Positions 1 through 5,920 of a stretch of 9,443 nt of DNA are shown in pieces. This stretch comes from an uncultured Lachnospiraceae bacterium. Its GTDB lineage: Bacteria; Bacillota; Clostridia; Lachnospirales; Lachnospiraceae. The notes below the pieces were generated by a model, which saw only the letters and a list, made by a program, of their open reading frames with translations, was not told the origin of the DNA and searched no databases. Position numbers and translations under genes: made by a program. The stretch spans positions 1 to 9,443 of the forward strand of contig CANTGP010000092.1 of assembly GCA_947653315.1 (NCBI GenBank), given 5' to 3'. Each line of letters starts with the position of its first letter. The first letter of the stretch is position 1.

Positions 1-558
1 ACTTCGCTGTGTTTTTTTTCTTTTCTTTTTTTCAATTATATCAACTTTATTTTTATTCTTTCCGGCATGCTTTTTCCGGCACAGATGTCCATTCTTGGTC
101 TTTATAAACTGGTGCAGGGACTACATATGATGAATAAACTTTCAGCGGTTATTTTGATCAATATTGCGGCGAATATGGCATATGCGACCTTTATGTTTAA
201 GAGCTTTGTGTCTACGATTCCGGTGGATTTGGAGGAAGCGGCCAGGATTGATGGCGCGGGAACGATCAGAACATTTTGGACGATCACATTCCCGCTGATG
301 AAGCCGATTGTGGCAACAATCACCATCCTGAATGCCTTAACGCTTTGGAATGAATTTATGACGCCGCTATATTTCCTGCAAAAAAGGGAAAACGACGTGC
401 TGCTTCAGGAAATTTACAGGAATGTGGGACAGTTCTCCACGGATTGGACCAGTCTGTTTCAAATGCTGGTGCTGGGAGCTCTGCCTTTGCTGGTATTTTA
501 TCTGTTTATGCAGAAGTTTATTATTGGCGGCGTGATGAGTGGTTCGGTGAAGGGCTAG
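1..558 (+). CDS. Carbohydrate ABC transporter permease, MalG/LacG type (CUT1 family), 5' end missing
   Basis: This is the C-terminal part of an inner-membrane permease subunit that forms half of the channel of a binding-protein-dependent sugar importer. The reading frame is open to the left edge, so the true start lies outside the window; the ATG at 67 is internal. The visible part starts in a very hydrophobic, T-rich transmembrane segment (bases 1-60), followed by a GMLFPAQM segment typical of this position. At about 229-300 comes the cytoplasmic EAA loop (EEAARIDGAG, then ITFPLMKP), which docks onto the ATPase subunit and is diagnostic of the family. Further hydrophobic helices follow, and the short C-terminal tail (GGVMSGSVKG) is typical of CUT1 permeases. 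The stop codon lies 12 bases before the next gene, so the two are almost certainly cotranscribed. The second permease and the solute-binding protein are expected just upstream. The transported sugar cannot be read from this fragment. Confidence 0.95.
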   Translation, partial: TSLCFFSFLFFNYINFIFILSGMLFPAQMSILGLYKLVQGLHMMNKLSAVILINIAANMAYATFMFKSFVSTIPVDLEEAARIDGAGTIRTFWTITFPLMKPIVATITILNALTLWNEFMTPLYFLQKRENDVLLQEIYRNVGQFSTDWTSLFQMLVLGALPLLVFYLFMQKFIIGGVMSGSVKG

Positions 559-570
559 GAGAAAGGCGGG

Positions 571-2508
571 ATGATTCATATGGAAAATATATTTCAGACG
601 GAAGTATGTGAAAATAACAGGCTTTCCTATTTGGGAAACACACAGGATATTTACAAAATGAATTGGGTGGAGGGCAGCAGGCTTTGGGGTACGGTACGCT
701 GCCCGGAAGGGGTTGCCTGTACGCTGGAGAGGAAAATGCTTGGCAATGGGAACCTGCAGGAAACATACTGTTTCACCAATTCCACGGATTTTCCCATATT
801 TATCAGAAAGACTGATTTGGGGATTTATACCACATTTAACGATAATTATGAAGATGCGGATACATGCATGAAAAAGCGTTGCCATACCCATATTTTTTGC
901 GGAGGAAATTCTTCATGGGTTATGGCGCTTCGGATGGGAGGCGAAGCGCCGCATTTGGGTCTGGTATTGACGGACGGAAGCCTTGGCTGTTACAGTGTGG
1001 AGCGAAGGGACCATGCGGAAGGGCGGGAAGAAAATCTGAGCAATGACAGAGGTGATTTTATCCTGCATCCTGAAATAGAGGAACTTCTGCCGGGAGAAAG
1101 CGCAAGGATTACGTGGGAATTGTTTTGGTTCCGGGATAGAGAAGATTTCGAGAAGCAGCTTTTGGCACATAAGGGCTTTATGGTTTTGAAGACGAAGCAG
1201 TGTACGGTCATGAAGGGCGAACAGATCCGATTTACGGTAAAGGTAAGGGTGGACAAAGGGGAAAGCGTCTGTGTAAAATGGAACGGAAACAAGACAGGGA
1301 TTTCCGAAAAGTGGGAAGACGATTCCATGCTTTCTTTCTCCTGCGCCTGCCAGCCGGAGGAGACAGGGGAGCAATCTTTTGAGATTCTGACCGGAGAGAG
1401 GAAACTGCGGGCATTGTTTTACGTCAGCGAGAATCCCAGGAGGCTGGCGGAGGTGCGCTGCAGGTTTATAGCGCGTAAGCAGCAGTATCACGGAAAAGCG
1501 GAAATGCTTAGGGGGGCATACCTTATTTATGACAATGAGGAACAGAGCCTTTACTACGACCACCGAAACGACTATAACGGCGGCAGGGAAAGAGTAGGTA
1601 TGGGAATCCTTTTGGCACGTTATTTGCAGAATAAAAAGGACGATGAACTGGAAAAGAGCTTGAGGGAGTATATGGGATATGTTTATCGAGAACTCTGGAA
1701 TGAGGAAACAGGGGAAATCTACAATGATATCCGGCATGCGCAGGATTATAAACGGCTCTACAATGCGCCGTGGTTTTCCCTCTTTCAGTTAGAACTTTAT
1801 CGTCTGTATCGGGACGGAAAATATCTGCAGGATGCATTTCTCACACTTTATCGTTATTATTTGCAGGGAGGCGGAAAATTTTATCCCATTATGCTGCCGG
1901 CGGCAGAATTGTTCGATGCGTTAAAGCAGGCGGGTATGCAAAAAGAGGCTTCTGTCATTTACAAAGAATTGAAAGCGCATGGGGATTGGATGCTGGAAAG
2001 AGGTTTCAGTTATCAGAAGTCGGAAGTAGATTTCGAGCAAAGTATTGTCGCGCCTGCGGTAGATTGTCTCGTGCAGGCGTATCAGGTGTCAGGGGAAACA
2101 AAATATTTGGAAGAAGCCGGAAAACAGCTTGAGATTTTAAAACTTTTTCATGCAGGCCAGCCGGATTATCATCAGTTTGGTAATGCGGTTCGGCACTGGG
2201 ACGGATATTGGTTTGGAAAGAACAGGATGCTGGGCGATACCTACCCGCATTATTGGAGTGCATTAACCGGAGCGGCATGGATGCGCTACGAACAGGCTTT
2301 GGGGGAAAAGACAGACAGGGAAGCGGTCACGGCTATCCTGCGGGGTGTTTTAAGCCTTTTCCGACAAGACGGCACAGCTTCTTGCGCTATGGTCTTTCCG
2401 GTACAGGTAAACGGTGGGAGAGGACACTTTTATGACCCATGGGCCAATGATCAGGATTGGGGATTATACCTTGCGTTGAAATATTATTCCGCAATCGTTA
2501 TGGATTAA
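571..2508 (+). CDS. Putative six-hairpin (alpha/alpha) glycosidase-like protein of a sugar-uptake operon
   Basis: The protein has 645 residues. I do not recognise a named family with certainty. It has no signal peptide or membrane segment, so it should act in the cytoplasm. Residues 1 to about 290 look beta-rich, with alternating hydrophobic strands, many aromatics and DRGDFILHPEIEELLPGE near 165-182, as in the beta-sandwich domains that precede helical toroid catalytic domains. Residues from about 305 to 645 are helical, with repeated aromatic-rich hairpins, and resemble (alpha/alpha)6 six-hairpin glycosidases. Candidate active-site stretches are RHWDGYW (about 541-547), GDTYPHYWSALTG (about 556-568) and DPWANDQDW (622-630). 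An AGGAG at 557-561, nine bases before ATG 571, supports this start; ATG 580 is a possible alternative. Its position directly after a CUT1 permease suggests that it processes the imported oligosaccharide. A lyase or a non-catalytic role cannot be excluded. Confidence 0.6.
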   Translation: MIHMENIFQTEVCENNRLSYLGNTQDIYKMNWVEGSRLWGTVRCPEGVACTLERKMLGNGNLQETYCFTNSTDFPIFIRKTDLGIYTTFNDNYEDADTCMKKRCHTHIFCGGNSSWVMALRMGGEAPHLGLVLTDGSLGCYSVERRDHAEGREENLSNDRGDFILHPEIEELLPGESARITWELFWFRDREDFEKQLLAHKGFMVLKTKQCTVMKGEQIRFTVKVRVDKGESVCVKWNGNKTGISEKWEDDSMLSFSCACQPEETGEQSFEILTGERKLRALFYVSENPRRLAEVRCRFIARKQQYHGKAEMLRGAYLIYDNEEQSLYYDHRNDYNGGRERVGMGILLARYLQNKKDDELEKSLREYMGYVYRELWNEETGEIYNDIRHAQDYKRLYNAPWFSLFQLELYRLYRDGKYLQDAFLTLYRYYLQGGGKFYPIMLPAAELFDALKQAGMQKEASVIYKELKAHGDWMLERGFSYQKSEVDFEQSIVAPAVDCLVQAYQVSGETKYLEEAGKQLEILKLFHAGQPDYHQFGNAVRHWDGYWFGKNRMLGDTYPHYWSALTGAAWMRYEQALGEKTDREAVTAILRGVLSLFRQDGTASCAMVFPVQVNGGRGHFYDPWANDQDWGLYLALKYYSAIVMD

Positions 2509-2599
2509 TCGTTAAAGCCTCCCTCCTTATTTCTGACGGCGTTTTACAGGGAAAAGTAACTGGACATCCACCCATCTTCAGTTCCATGTTTGCATAAAA

Positions 2600-2628
2600 T
2601 TGACTTTGGTGATTTGGTGTGGTAGACT
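2600..2628 (+). promoter_or_regulatory. Predicted sigma-A promoter of the gamma-carbonic-anhydrase-like gene
   Basis: The -35 box TTGACT (2600-2605) lies 17 bases before the -10 box TAGACT (2623-2628). A TG dinucleotide one base before the -10 box (2620-2621) makes it an extended -10 promoter. Transcription would start near 2635, leaving a short leader of about 32 bases. This separates the two following genes from the sugar operon, although no convincing terminator is visible after 2508, so some read-through is possible. Confidence 0.6.
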
Positions 2629-2651
2629 AAAGTGGAACGGAAGGTTTGGAA

Positions 2652-2657
2652 AAGGTG
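2652..2657 (+). promoter_or_regulatory. Ribosome binding site that decides the start at 2667
   Basis: The sequence AGGTGG lies nine bases before ATG 2667. The in-frame TTG at 2646 has only GGAAGG one base upstream, which is too close to serve. The ATG is therefore preferred over the longer reading. Confidence 0.65.
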
Positions 2658-2666
2658 GACGGGAAG

Positions 2667-3152
2667 ATGGAGATTCATGAAAGTACCTATATCGCGGAAG
2701 GCGCGGTAGTCCTCGGGGACGTGAAAACGGGAGCGGACAGCAGTATATGGTTTCATGCCACGGTAAGGGCGGACAGGGAGAAGATTACCATTGGTGAAGG
2801 CAGCAATATCCAGGATAATGCGGTGGTGCATGTGGACCAGGGGTTTCCGGTTTCCATTGGGTGTGGTGTGACGGTCGGACACGGCGCCGTTATCCATGGG
2901 TGTTCCATCGGGGATCACACATTGGTGGGAATGGGCGCCATCGTGTTAAACGGGGCGAGGATCGGTAAGGAATGTATCGTGGGCGCCGGAGCGTTGGTGC
3001 CGCAGAATATGCTGGTGCCGGACCGTTCTTTGGTGATTGGCTGCCCGTGCCGGATTGTGCGTCAGGTGACGGAGCAGGAAGCGGAGGATAACCGCCGCAA
3101 TGCCGCCGGATATGCGCAGGAAGGCAGACGTTATAAGGAAGGCAGCATATAG
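2667..3152 (+). CDS. Gamma-carbonic-anhydrase-like hexapeptide-repeat protein (YrdA/PaaY/CaiE type)
   Basis: The 161-residue cytosolic protein is built of hexapeptide repeats ([LIV]-G-x4) that fold as a left-handed beta-helix, normally a trimer. Against the archaeal enzyme Cam, the three zinc-ligand histidines appear conserved as H55 (VVH), H72 (GHG) and H77 (VIH), with the last two spaced by five as in the family. R34, D36 (VRAD) and Q49 (NIQDN) also sit at the expected places. The C-terminal helix (about 134-158) is typical. Its length is close to that of bacterial YrdA-like proteins, which lack the acidic loop that Cam uses in proton transfer. Metal binding is therefore well supported, while real carbonic anhydrase activity is only possible. 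An in-frame TTG at 2646 would add seven residues but lacks a well-spaced ribosome binding site. The next gene follows after 27 bases and is probably cotranscribed. Confidence 0.92.
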   Translation: MEIHESTYIAEGAVVLGDVKTGADSSIWFHATVRADREKITIGEGSNIQDNAVVHVDQGFPVSIGCGVTVGHGAVIHGCSIGDHTLVGMGAIVLNGARIGKECIVGAGALVPQNMLVPDRSLVIGCPCRIVRQVTEQEAEDNRRNAAGYAQEGRRYKEGSI

Positions 3153-3179
3153 ATATAACAGAAAGGAAGGGATGCAGCA

Positions 3180-3458
3180 ATGGATTTTTTTGAAAAAGTG
3201 GGTGAAACCATTACGGCGAAGGGAAGGGAAGTAAGCGGTAAGGCAAAAGATATGGCGGAGATTGCCGGTATCAGGAACCAAATTGCCGCCTGCGAAGAAG
3301 TGATCAGGAAGAATTACCTGGAAATCGGACGGCGTTATTACGAGCAGTTTAAGGATGCGGAAGAAAATGCGTTTGCGGAGCAGTGTACCGCCATAACCAA
3401 CGCAAAGAACGGTGTGGATGCACTGGAGGATAAAATCAGGGAGATTAAGGGAATCTGA
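3180..3458 (+). CDS. Small helical coiled-coil protein of unknown function
   Basis: The protein has 92 residues, is cytosolic and probably entirely helical. It starts MDFFEKVGETI and continues with long charged amphipathic stretches. From about residue 24 onward the hydrophobic spacing (I28, I31, I35, V41, I42, Y46, I49, Y53, Y54) suggests a coiled coil. Similar small proteins starting MDFF-K-G-TI occur in Lachnospiraceae, some continuing into a C-terminal zinc ribbon. This one stops at KGI and has only two isolated cysteines (38 and 69), so no zinc ribbon is present. An AAAGGAAGGG sequence at 3162-3171 lies eight bases before the ATG. It is the last gene of a two-gene unit with the carbonic-anhydrase-like gene and is followed by a strong terminator. 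No function can be assigned from sequence. Confidence 0.85.
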   Translation: MDFFEKVGETITAKGREVSGKAKDMAEIAGIRNQIAACEEVIRKNYLEIGRRYYEQFKDAEENAFAEQCTAITNAKNGVDALEDKIREIKGI

Positions 3459-3484
3459 CCTGACATATTTTCCAAAACAATTTT

Positions 3485-3530
3485 CCCCCCAAAGCAGACT
3501 GGGTTTCAGAAGGCAGTCTGCTCTGGGGGG
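3485..3530 (+). terminator. Intrinsic terminator after the coiled-coil protein gene
   Basis: C6 at 3485-3490 pairs with G6 at 3525-3530, A3491 pairs with T3524, and after one A/C mismatch AGCAGACTG (3493-3501) pairs with CAGTCTGCT (3514-3522), closing a 12-base loop. The T-rich TTGTTATTTAT follows at once. On the other strand the stem is followed by AAAATTGTTTT, so it may also weakly stop the converging tetR-family transcript. Confidence 0.85.
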
Positions 3531-3551
3531 TTGTTATTTATCTTCCCTTTT

Positions 3552-4160
3552 TTATATGGTCAGGTAATTCAGTGCCCCCGGCGGGGTTCCCGTACCTTTT
3601 TCCAAAAGGGAAATCAGTCCATGCAGGGTTTCCTCGATTTCTTCCCCGGAAGACGGGACGAGGGTATTGTCCAGTTTCACGGTGAGGACGATTAAGACGA
3701 TTTCGGCCAGGGCGGCAGGGTAATCAAAGCGGATGTCGTTGCTTTCGATGCCCTGCCGGATAATTTCCGTCAGTTCCGGTTTCAGTTCCGAAATTAAGTG
3801 GCTCATGTATTTTTGGTGGATAAAGGATTTTTCCCTGATATCCGCAGGATTCGTATCCCCTTGTTTCAGAAATTCCGAAGAAGAAAAGGTACATGCCTGG
3901 AAAATCATCGCCATGCGGGTAAATGGGGAAATATCGGTTTGGGCGGCAAGGTTTTTTGCCGTTTCCAGCGGTTTTTGGTAATTGCGCTGGATGAGAGCCT
4001 CGAAAATGGCGTCCTTGGAAGGAAAATAGTAGTAGATGCTGCCTTTTCCCATCCCGGCAGTCTGTGCGATTTCGCTGACGGAAATCGTCTGTAATTTCTT
4101 GTTAACCAGCAGTTCTTGAAGTGCATCCAAAATTTTCTCGTATTTTAACTGGTTCGACAT
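3552..4160 (-). CDS. TetR/AcrR-family transcriptional regulator, divergent from the acyl-transfer operon
   Basis: The 202-residue protein binds DNA as a dimer. Its N-terminal TetR domain (about 5-52) contains the helix-turn-helix TISVSEIAQTAGMGKGSIYYYF (about 25-46) and the following PSKDAIFEALI helix, all family hallmarks. Residues from about 60 to 195 form the variable helical ligand and dimer domain, whose ligand cannot be predicted. The frame stays open 24 codons further up, to ATG 4232. The start at 4160 is chosen because AGGAAGG lies eight bases before it and MSNQLKYEKIL is a normal TetR beginning; the longer form would also begin upstream of the predicted transcription start. The gene diverges from the five-gene operon at 4492, and two palindromes flank that operon's promoter, so it probably represses the operon until an acyl or lipid ligand binds. 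No copy of the palindrome overlaps its own promoter. Confidence 0.93.
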   Translation of the reverse strand: MSNQLKYEKILDALQELLVNKKLQTISVSEIAQTAGMGKGSIYYYFPSKDAIFEALIQRNYQKPLETAKNLAAQTDISPFTRMAMIFQACTFSSSEFLKQGDTNPADIREKSFIHQKYMSHLISELKPELTEIIRQGIESNDIRFDYPAALAEIVLIVLTVKLDNTLVPSSGEEIEETLHGLISLLEKGTGTPPGALNYLTI

Positions 4161-4222
4161 AAATACCGCCTTCCTGTCCCATGATTGTGAAGTGGTGCGG
4201 AATTCCCGGATAATTATGTTAC

Positions 4223-4252
4223 AGTATACCACAACCGCAGGCAGGATAACAA
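4223..4252 (-). promoter_or_regulatory. Predicted promoter of the TetR-family gene
   Basis: Read on the minus strand, -35 TTGTTA (4252-4247) and -10 TATACT (4228-4223) are separated by 18 bases, with TG one base before the -10 box (extended -10). Transcription would start near 4216, about 56 bases before the ATG at 4160. Confidence 0.6.
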
Positions 4253-4308
4253 TGGGAAATGTTATGGAAATGAGGAAAAAGAAAAGAGAAAATTTATGGG
4301 AATTGCTA

Positions 4309-4323
4309 TTGACCGATGGTCGA
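4309..4323. promoter_or_regulatory. Operator 1, palindrome on the -35 box of the operon promoter
   Basis: TTGACCGATGGTCGA contains the inverted half-sites GACC and GGTC. It matches the second site at 4352-4366 in 12 of 15 positions, and both are followed by AAA. It includes the -35 box TTGACC, so a bound repressor would block RNA polymerase. Binding by the adjacent TetR protein is inferred from position. Confidence 0.7.
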
Positions 4324-4337
4324 AAAGATGGTAATTT
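4309..4337 (+). promoter_or_regulatory. Predicted promoter of the acyl-transfer operon
   Basis: The -35 box TTGACC (4309-4314) and the -10 box TAATTT (4332-4337) are separated by exactly 17 bases. TG at 4329-4330 makes the -10 box extended. The A-rich stretch just upstream fits an UP element. Transcription would start at about 4344, between the two operators. Confidence 0.55.
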
Positions 4338-4351
4338 TAATTAAAAGGAAA

Positions 4352-4366
4352 TCGACCATTGGTCGA
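4352..4366. promoter_or_regulatory. Operator 2, perfect palindrome just downstream of the predicted transcription start
   Basis: TCGACCATTGGTCGA is a perfect 15-base inverted repeat around one central T. Its centre lies 43 bp, close to four helical turns, from the centre of operator 1, so both sites face the same side of the DNA. It covers about +8 to +22 of the predicted transcript. Confidence 0.75.
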
Positions 4367-4475
4367 AAAAATAAATTGGCGGCAAAAATGGAATGGCAAG
4401 GAATGGAATTGGGAAGGAAAAAAGAGATTTCCGGCACGCTGCCAAAAGGAATTAAACCACAGGGGTGGAGAAAAC

Positions 4476-4481
4476 AGGAGG
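4476..4481 (+). promoter_or_regulatory. Ribosome binding site that decides the start at 4492
   Basis: A perfect AGGAGG lies ten bases before ATG 4492. The in-frame GTG at 4465 would place this motif inside the coding region, so the ATG is preferred. Confidence 0.85.
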
Positions 4482-4491
4482 ACAATTAGTT

Positions 4492-4857
4492 ATGAAGTAT
4501 GCGGAATTTTTTTCGATGATAAAAGGGCAGTTCATGGGGGCGGACGTCAGCGACGTTACGGAGCACCTTGCGTACCAGTTCAACATCATCGGGGAGGCGG
4601 AAGGCATTTTTTATGTGGAAGTGAAAAACGGGGAACTTTTTGTGGAACCTTACGAATATTTTGACAGGGATGCGATTTTTATCTGCGATGCGGATACGCT
4701 GATGAAGATTGCGGACGGTAAGCTGGACCCGATTCTTGCCGTAACGCTCCAAAAGCTGCGTGTGGAAGGGAACATCGATAAGGCGTTAAAATTCAAGGAA
4801 CTGGTGGAAAAGAAGAAAAACAAAAAGAAAGAAAAAGAAGAAAAAAAGAAGAAATAA
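4492..4857 (+). CDS. SCP2-like (sterol carrier protein 2 fold) lipid-binding protein with a polylysine tail
   Basis: The 121-residue cytosolic protein resembles the SCP2 superfamily, small alpha/beta proteins with a hydrophobic tunnel that bind fatty acyl chains, sterols or similar lipids. Typical features are the strands FYVEVKNGELFVEP (about 40-53), the IFICDADTLMKIADGKLDP segment (about 62-80, with the family's G-K-L-D-P turn) and the final LRVEGNIDKALKFKELV (about 89-105). Residues 106-121 form a tail of almost only Lys and Glu, which could touch acidic phospholipids or a partner such as the acidic carrier protein. It is the first gene of the operon, next to the operator-controlled promoter. 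The 121-base gap to the hydrolase is A-rich and repetitive. A role as lipid carrier for the pathway is inferred. The fold assignment is fairly secure, the ligand unknown. Confidence 0.82.
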   Translation: MKYAEFFSMIKGQFMGADVSDVTEHLAYQFNIIGEAEGIFYVEVKNGELFVEPYEYFDRDAIFICDADTLMKIADGKLDPILAVTLQKLRVEGNIDKALKFKELVEKKKNKKKEKEEKKKK

Positions 4858-4860
4858 TAA

Positions 4861-4920
4861 GCAGGAATAAAAAGATAAGAAAAAGCAGGAAAAAGCAAGA
4901 ATAAAAAGCAAGAATAAAAA
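4861..4920 (+). repeat. Degenerate A-rich tandem repeat, unit about 13 bases
   Basis: Five imperfect units follow one another: GCAGGAATAAAAA (4861-4873), GATAAGAAAAA (4874-4884), GCAGGAAAAA (4885-4894), and two identical GCAAGAATAAAAA copies (4895-4907, 4908-4920). A further GCA begins at 4921. It fills half of the gap between the SCP2-like gene and the hydrolase gene and continues the purine-rich 3' end of the SCP2-like gene. It may have grown by replication slippage. Confidence 0.8.
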
Positions 4921-4978
4921 GCATATGGATTTAAGGGAACAGATAACTTAAGGCAGGAAAGAAAAGAAGGGAGAAATC

Positions 4979-5920
4979 ATGGGGAAGTTCATGAAGGGAG
5001 CCGCGTTTGCCCTGGGGCTGCTGACGGTAGCGGAAGCCGGGGGCTCGGCGTATTTTTACCGCCGGACGATGAAACGCAACAAGGCGAAGGTGGAACGTAC
5101 CATAAAGATGTCGGGGACGGACTGGGATAAGTACCGGCCGTTTATCGGGGAAAGGAAGGAGTTTATGATGGCACAGCCCCATGAAGACGTGTATGTGCGC
5201 TCGGAAGACGGACTGAAACTCCATGCCACCTATTTTCCCAACGGGGAAACCAACAAGGCAGTGATTTGTTTCCACGGCTATACCAGCCAGGGGATGAGCG
5301 ATTACATAGGGCTTTCCGGTTATTATTTAAGGAACGGGTATCGGATGCTTTTGGTTGATGCGAGGGCGCACGGGGACAGCGAAGGGGAATATATCGGTTT
5401 CGGCTGTTTGGACCGTTATGACGCACGGGTATGGATTCAGTGGATGATAGAGGAATGCGGGGAAGATATACGGATTCTCCTGCACGGGACATCCATGGGA
5501 GGCGCCACCGTCCTGATGACCGGCGGACTGGAACTGCCGGGTCAGGTGAAGGGAATTGTTTCCGATTGCGGTTTCACATCCCCGAAAGAGGTGTTTACCC
5601 ATGTCCTCCATTCCATGTACCACCTTCCGGCATTCCCGATGATCCAGATTGCGGATGCGGTGAACCGGAAGAAGGCGGGGTACGGACTGGACGAATGCAA
5701 TGCGAAAAGGGAAGCGGCGGACATACGGGTGCCGGTACTGTTAATCCATGGGGATGCTGACAGTTTCGTACCCTGTGATATGTGCCGGGAAATTTATGAA
5801 AACTGTAAGGATGCGAAACAGCTAATCGTGGAAGGGGCAGGACACGCGGAGAGCTATTACAAGGATACAGAAGCCTATGAAAAGGCTTTGGACGATTTTG
5901 TGGGAGGAATCATAAAATGA
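4979..5920 (+). CDS. Membrane-anchored alpha/beta hydrolase (serine hydrolase)
   Basis: The protein has 313 residues. Residues 8-27 form one hydrophobic segment, short of charge, followed by a strongly basic RRTMKRNKAK. By the positive-inside rule this suggests a single membrane anchor with the enzyme domain on the cytoplasmic face. The domain (about 68-313) shows the oxyanion HG at 99-100, the nucleophile elbow GTSMGG with S172, the acid D261 in HGDADSFVP and H289 in GAGHAES, so the catalytic triad is complete. The family includes esterases, lipases, thioesterases and acyltransferases. Between a lipid-binding protein and a condensation-fold protein, a role as thioesterase or esterase on an acyl product is likely but inferred. 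An AAGGGAG motif precedes the ATG. The stop codon overlaps the next start (ATGATGA), suggesting translational coupling. Confidence 0.92.
   Translation: MGKFMKGAAFALGLLTVAEAGGSAYFYRRTMKRNKAKVERTIKMSGTDWDKYRPFIGERKEFMMAQPHEDVYVRSEDGLKLHATYFPNGETNKAVICFHGYTSQGMSDYIGLSGYYLRNGYRMLLVDARAHGDSEGEYIGFGCLDRYDARVWIQWMIEECGEDIRILLHGTSMGGATVLMTGGLELPGQVKGIVSDCGFTSPKEVFTHVLHSMYHLPAFPMIQIADAVNRKKAGYGLDECNAKREAADIRVPVLLIHGDADSFVPCDMCREIYENCKDAKQLIVEGAGHAESYYKDTEAYEKALDDFVGGIIK

Larger units (their letters stand above)
4161..4491. other. Divergent regulatory region between the TetR gene and the acyl-transfer operon
   Basis: This 331-base stretch holds no supported gene. It contains, from left to right, the short leader and extended -10 promoter of the TetR gene, an A-rich tract (about 4265-4292) that could act as an UP element, the operator-flanked rightward promoter, and a leader of about 147 bases before the SCP2-like gene. 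The leader is purine-rich, with repeated GGAATGG/GGAATTG-like words at about 4390-4412, and I see no riboswitch-like fold in it. Confidence 0.7.

Noticed and set aside
10..32. T-rich run resembling a terminator tail
   Set aside because: It lies inside the open permease frame and encodes a Phe-rich membrane helix; no GC-rich stem precedes it within the window.
913..1737. Long minus-strand open frame of 274 codons
   Set aside because: It is the antisense shadow of the 645-residue protein. The residues look random (rich in Pro, His, Cys, Phe), and it lacks a ribosome binding site.
2536..2550. cre-like sequence TGACGGCGTTTTACA (catabolite repression)
   Set aside because: It fits the consensus at the core CG but misses several fixed positions and lies downstream of the sugar operon, not at its promoter.
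2559..2583. AACTG / CAGTT inverted repeat after the sugar operon as a terminator
   Set aside because: Only five base pairs with a 15-base loop and no T-run after it.
4161..4232. 24-codon upstream extension of the TetR protein (ATG 4232)
   Set aside because: The extension would start upstream of the predicted transcription start, has no clear ribosome binding site, and the ATG at 4160 has a good one.
4347..4432. Long-range pairing GGAAATC / GATTTCC in the operon leader as a riboswitch stem
   Set aside because: Seven base pairs over a 70-base purine-rich loop can arise by chance, and no further nested stems are visible.
4359..4664. Plus-strand open frame of 101 codons from the operator region
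   Set aside because: It begins inside operator 2 and overlaps the SCP2-like gene in another frame; the product is compositionally odd and lacks a ribosome binding site.
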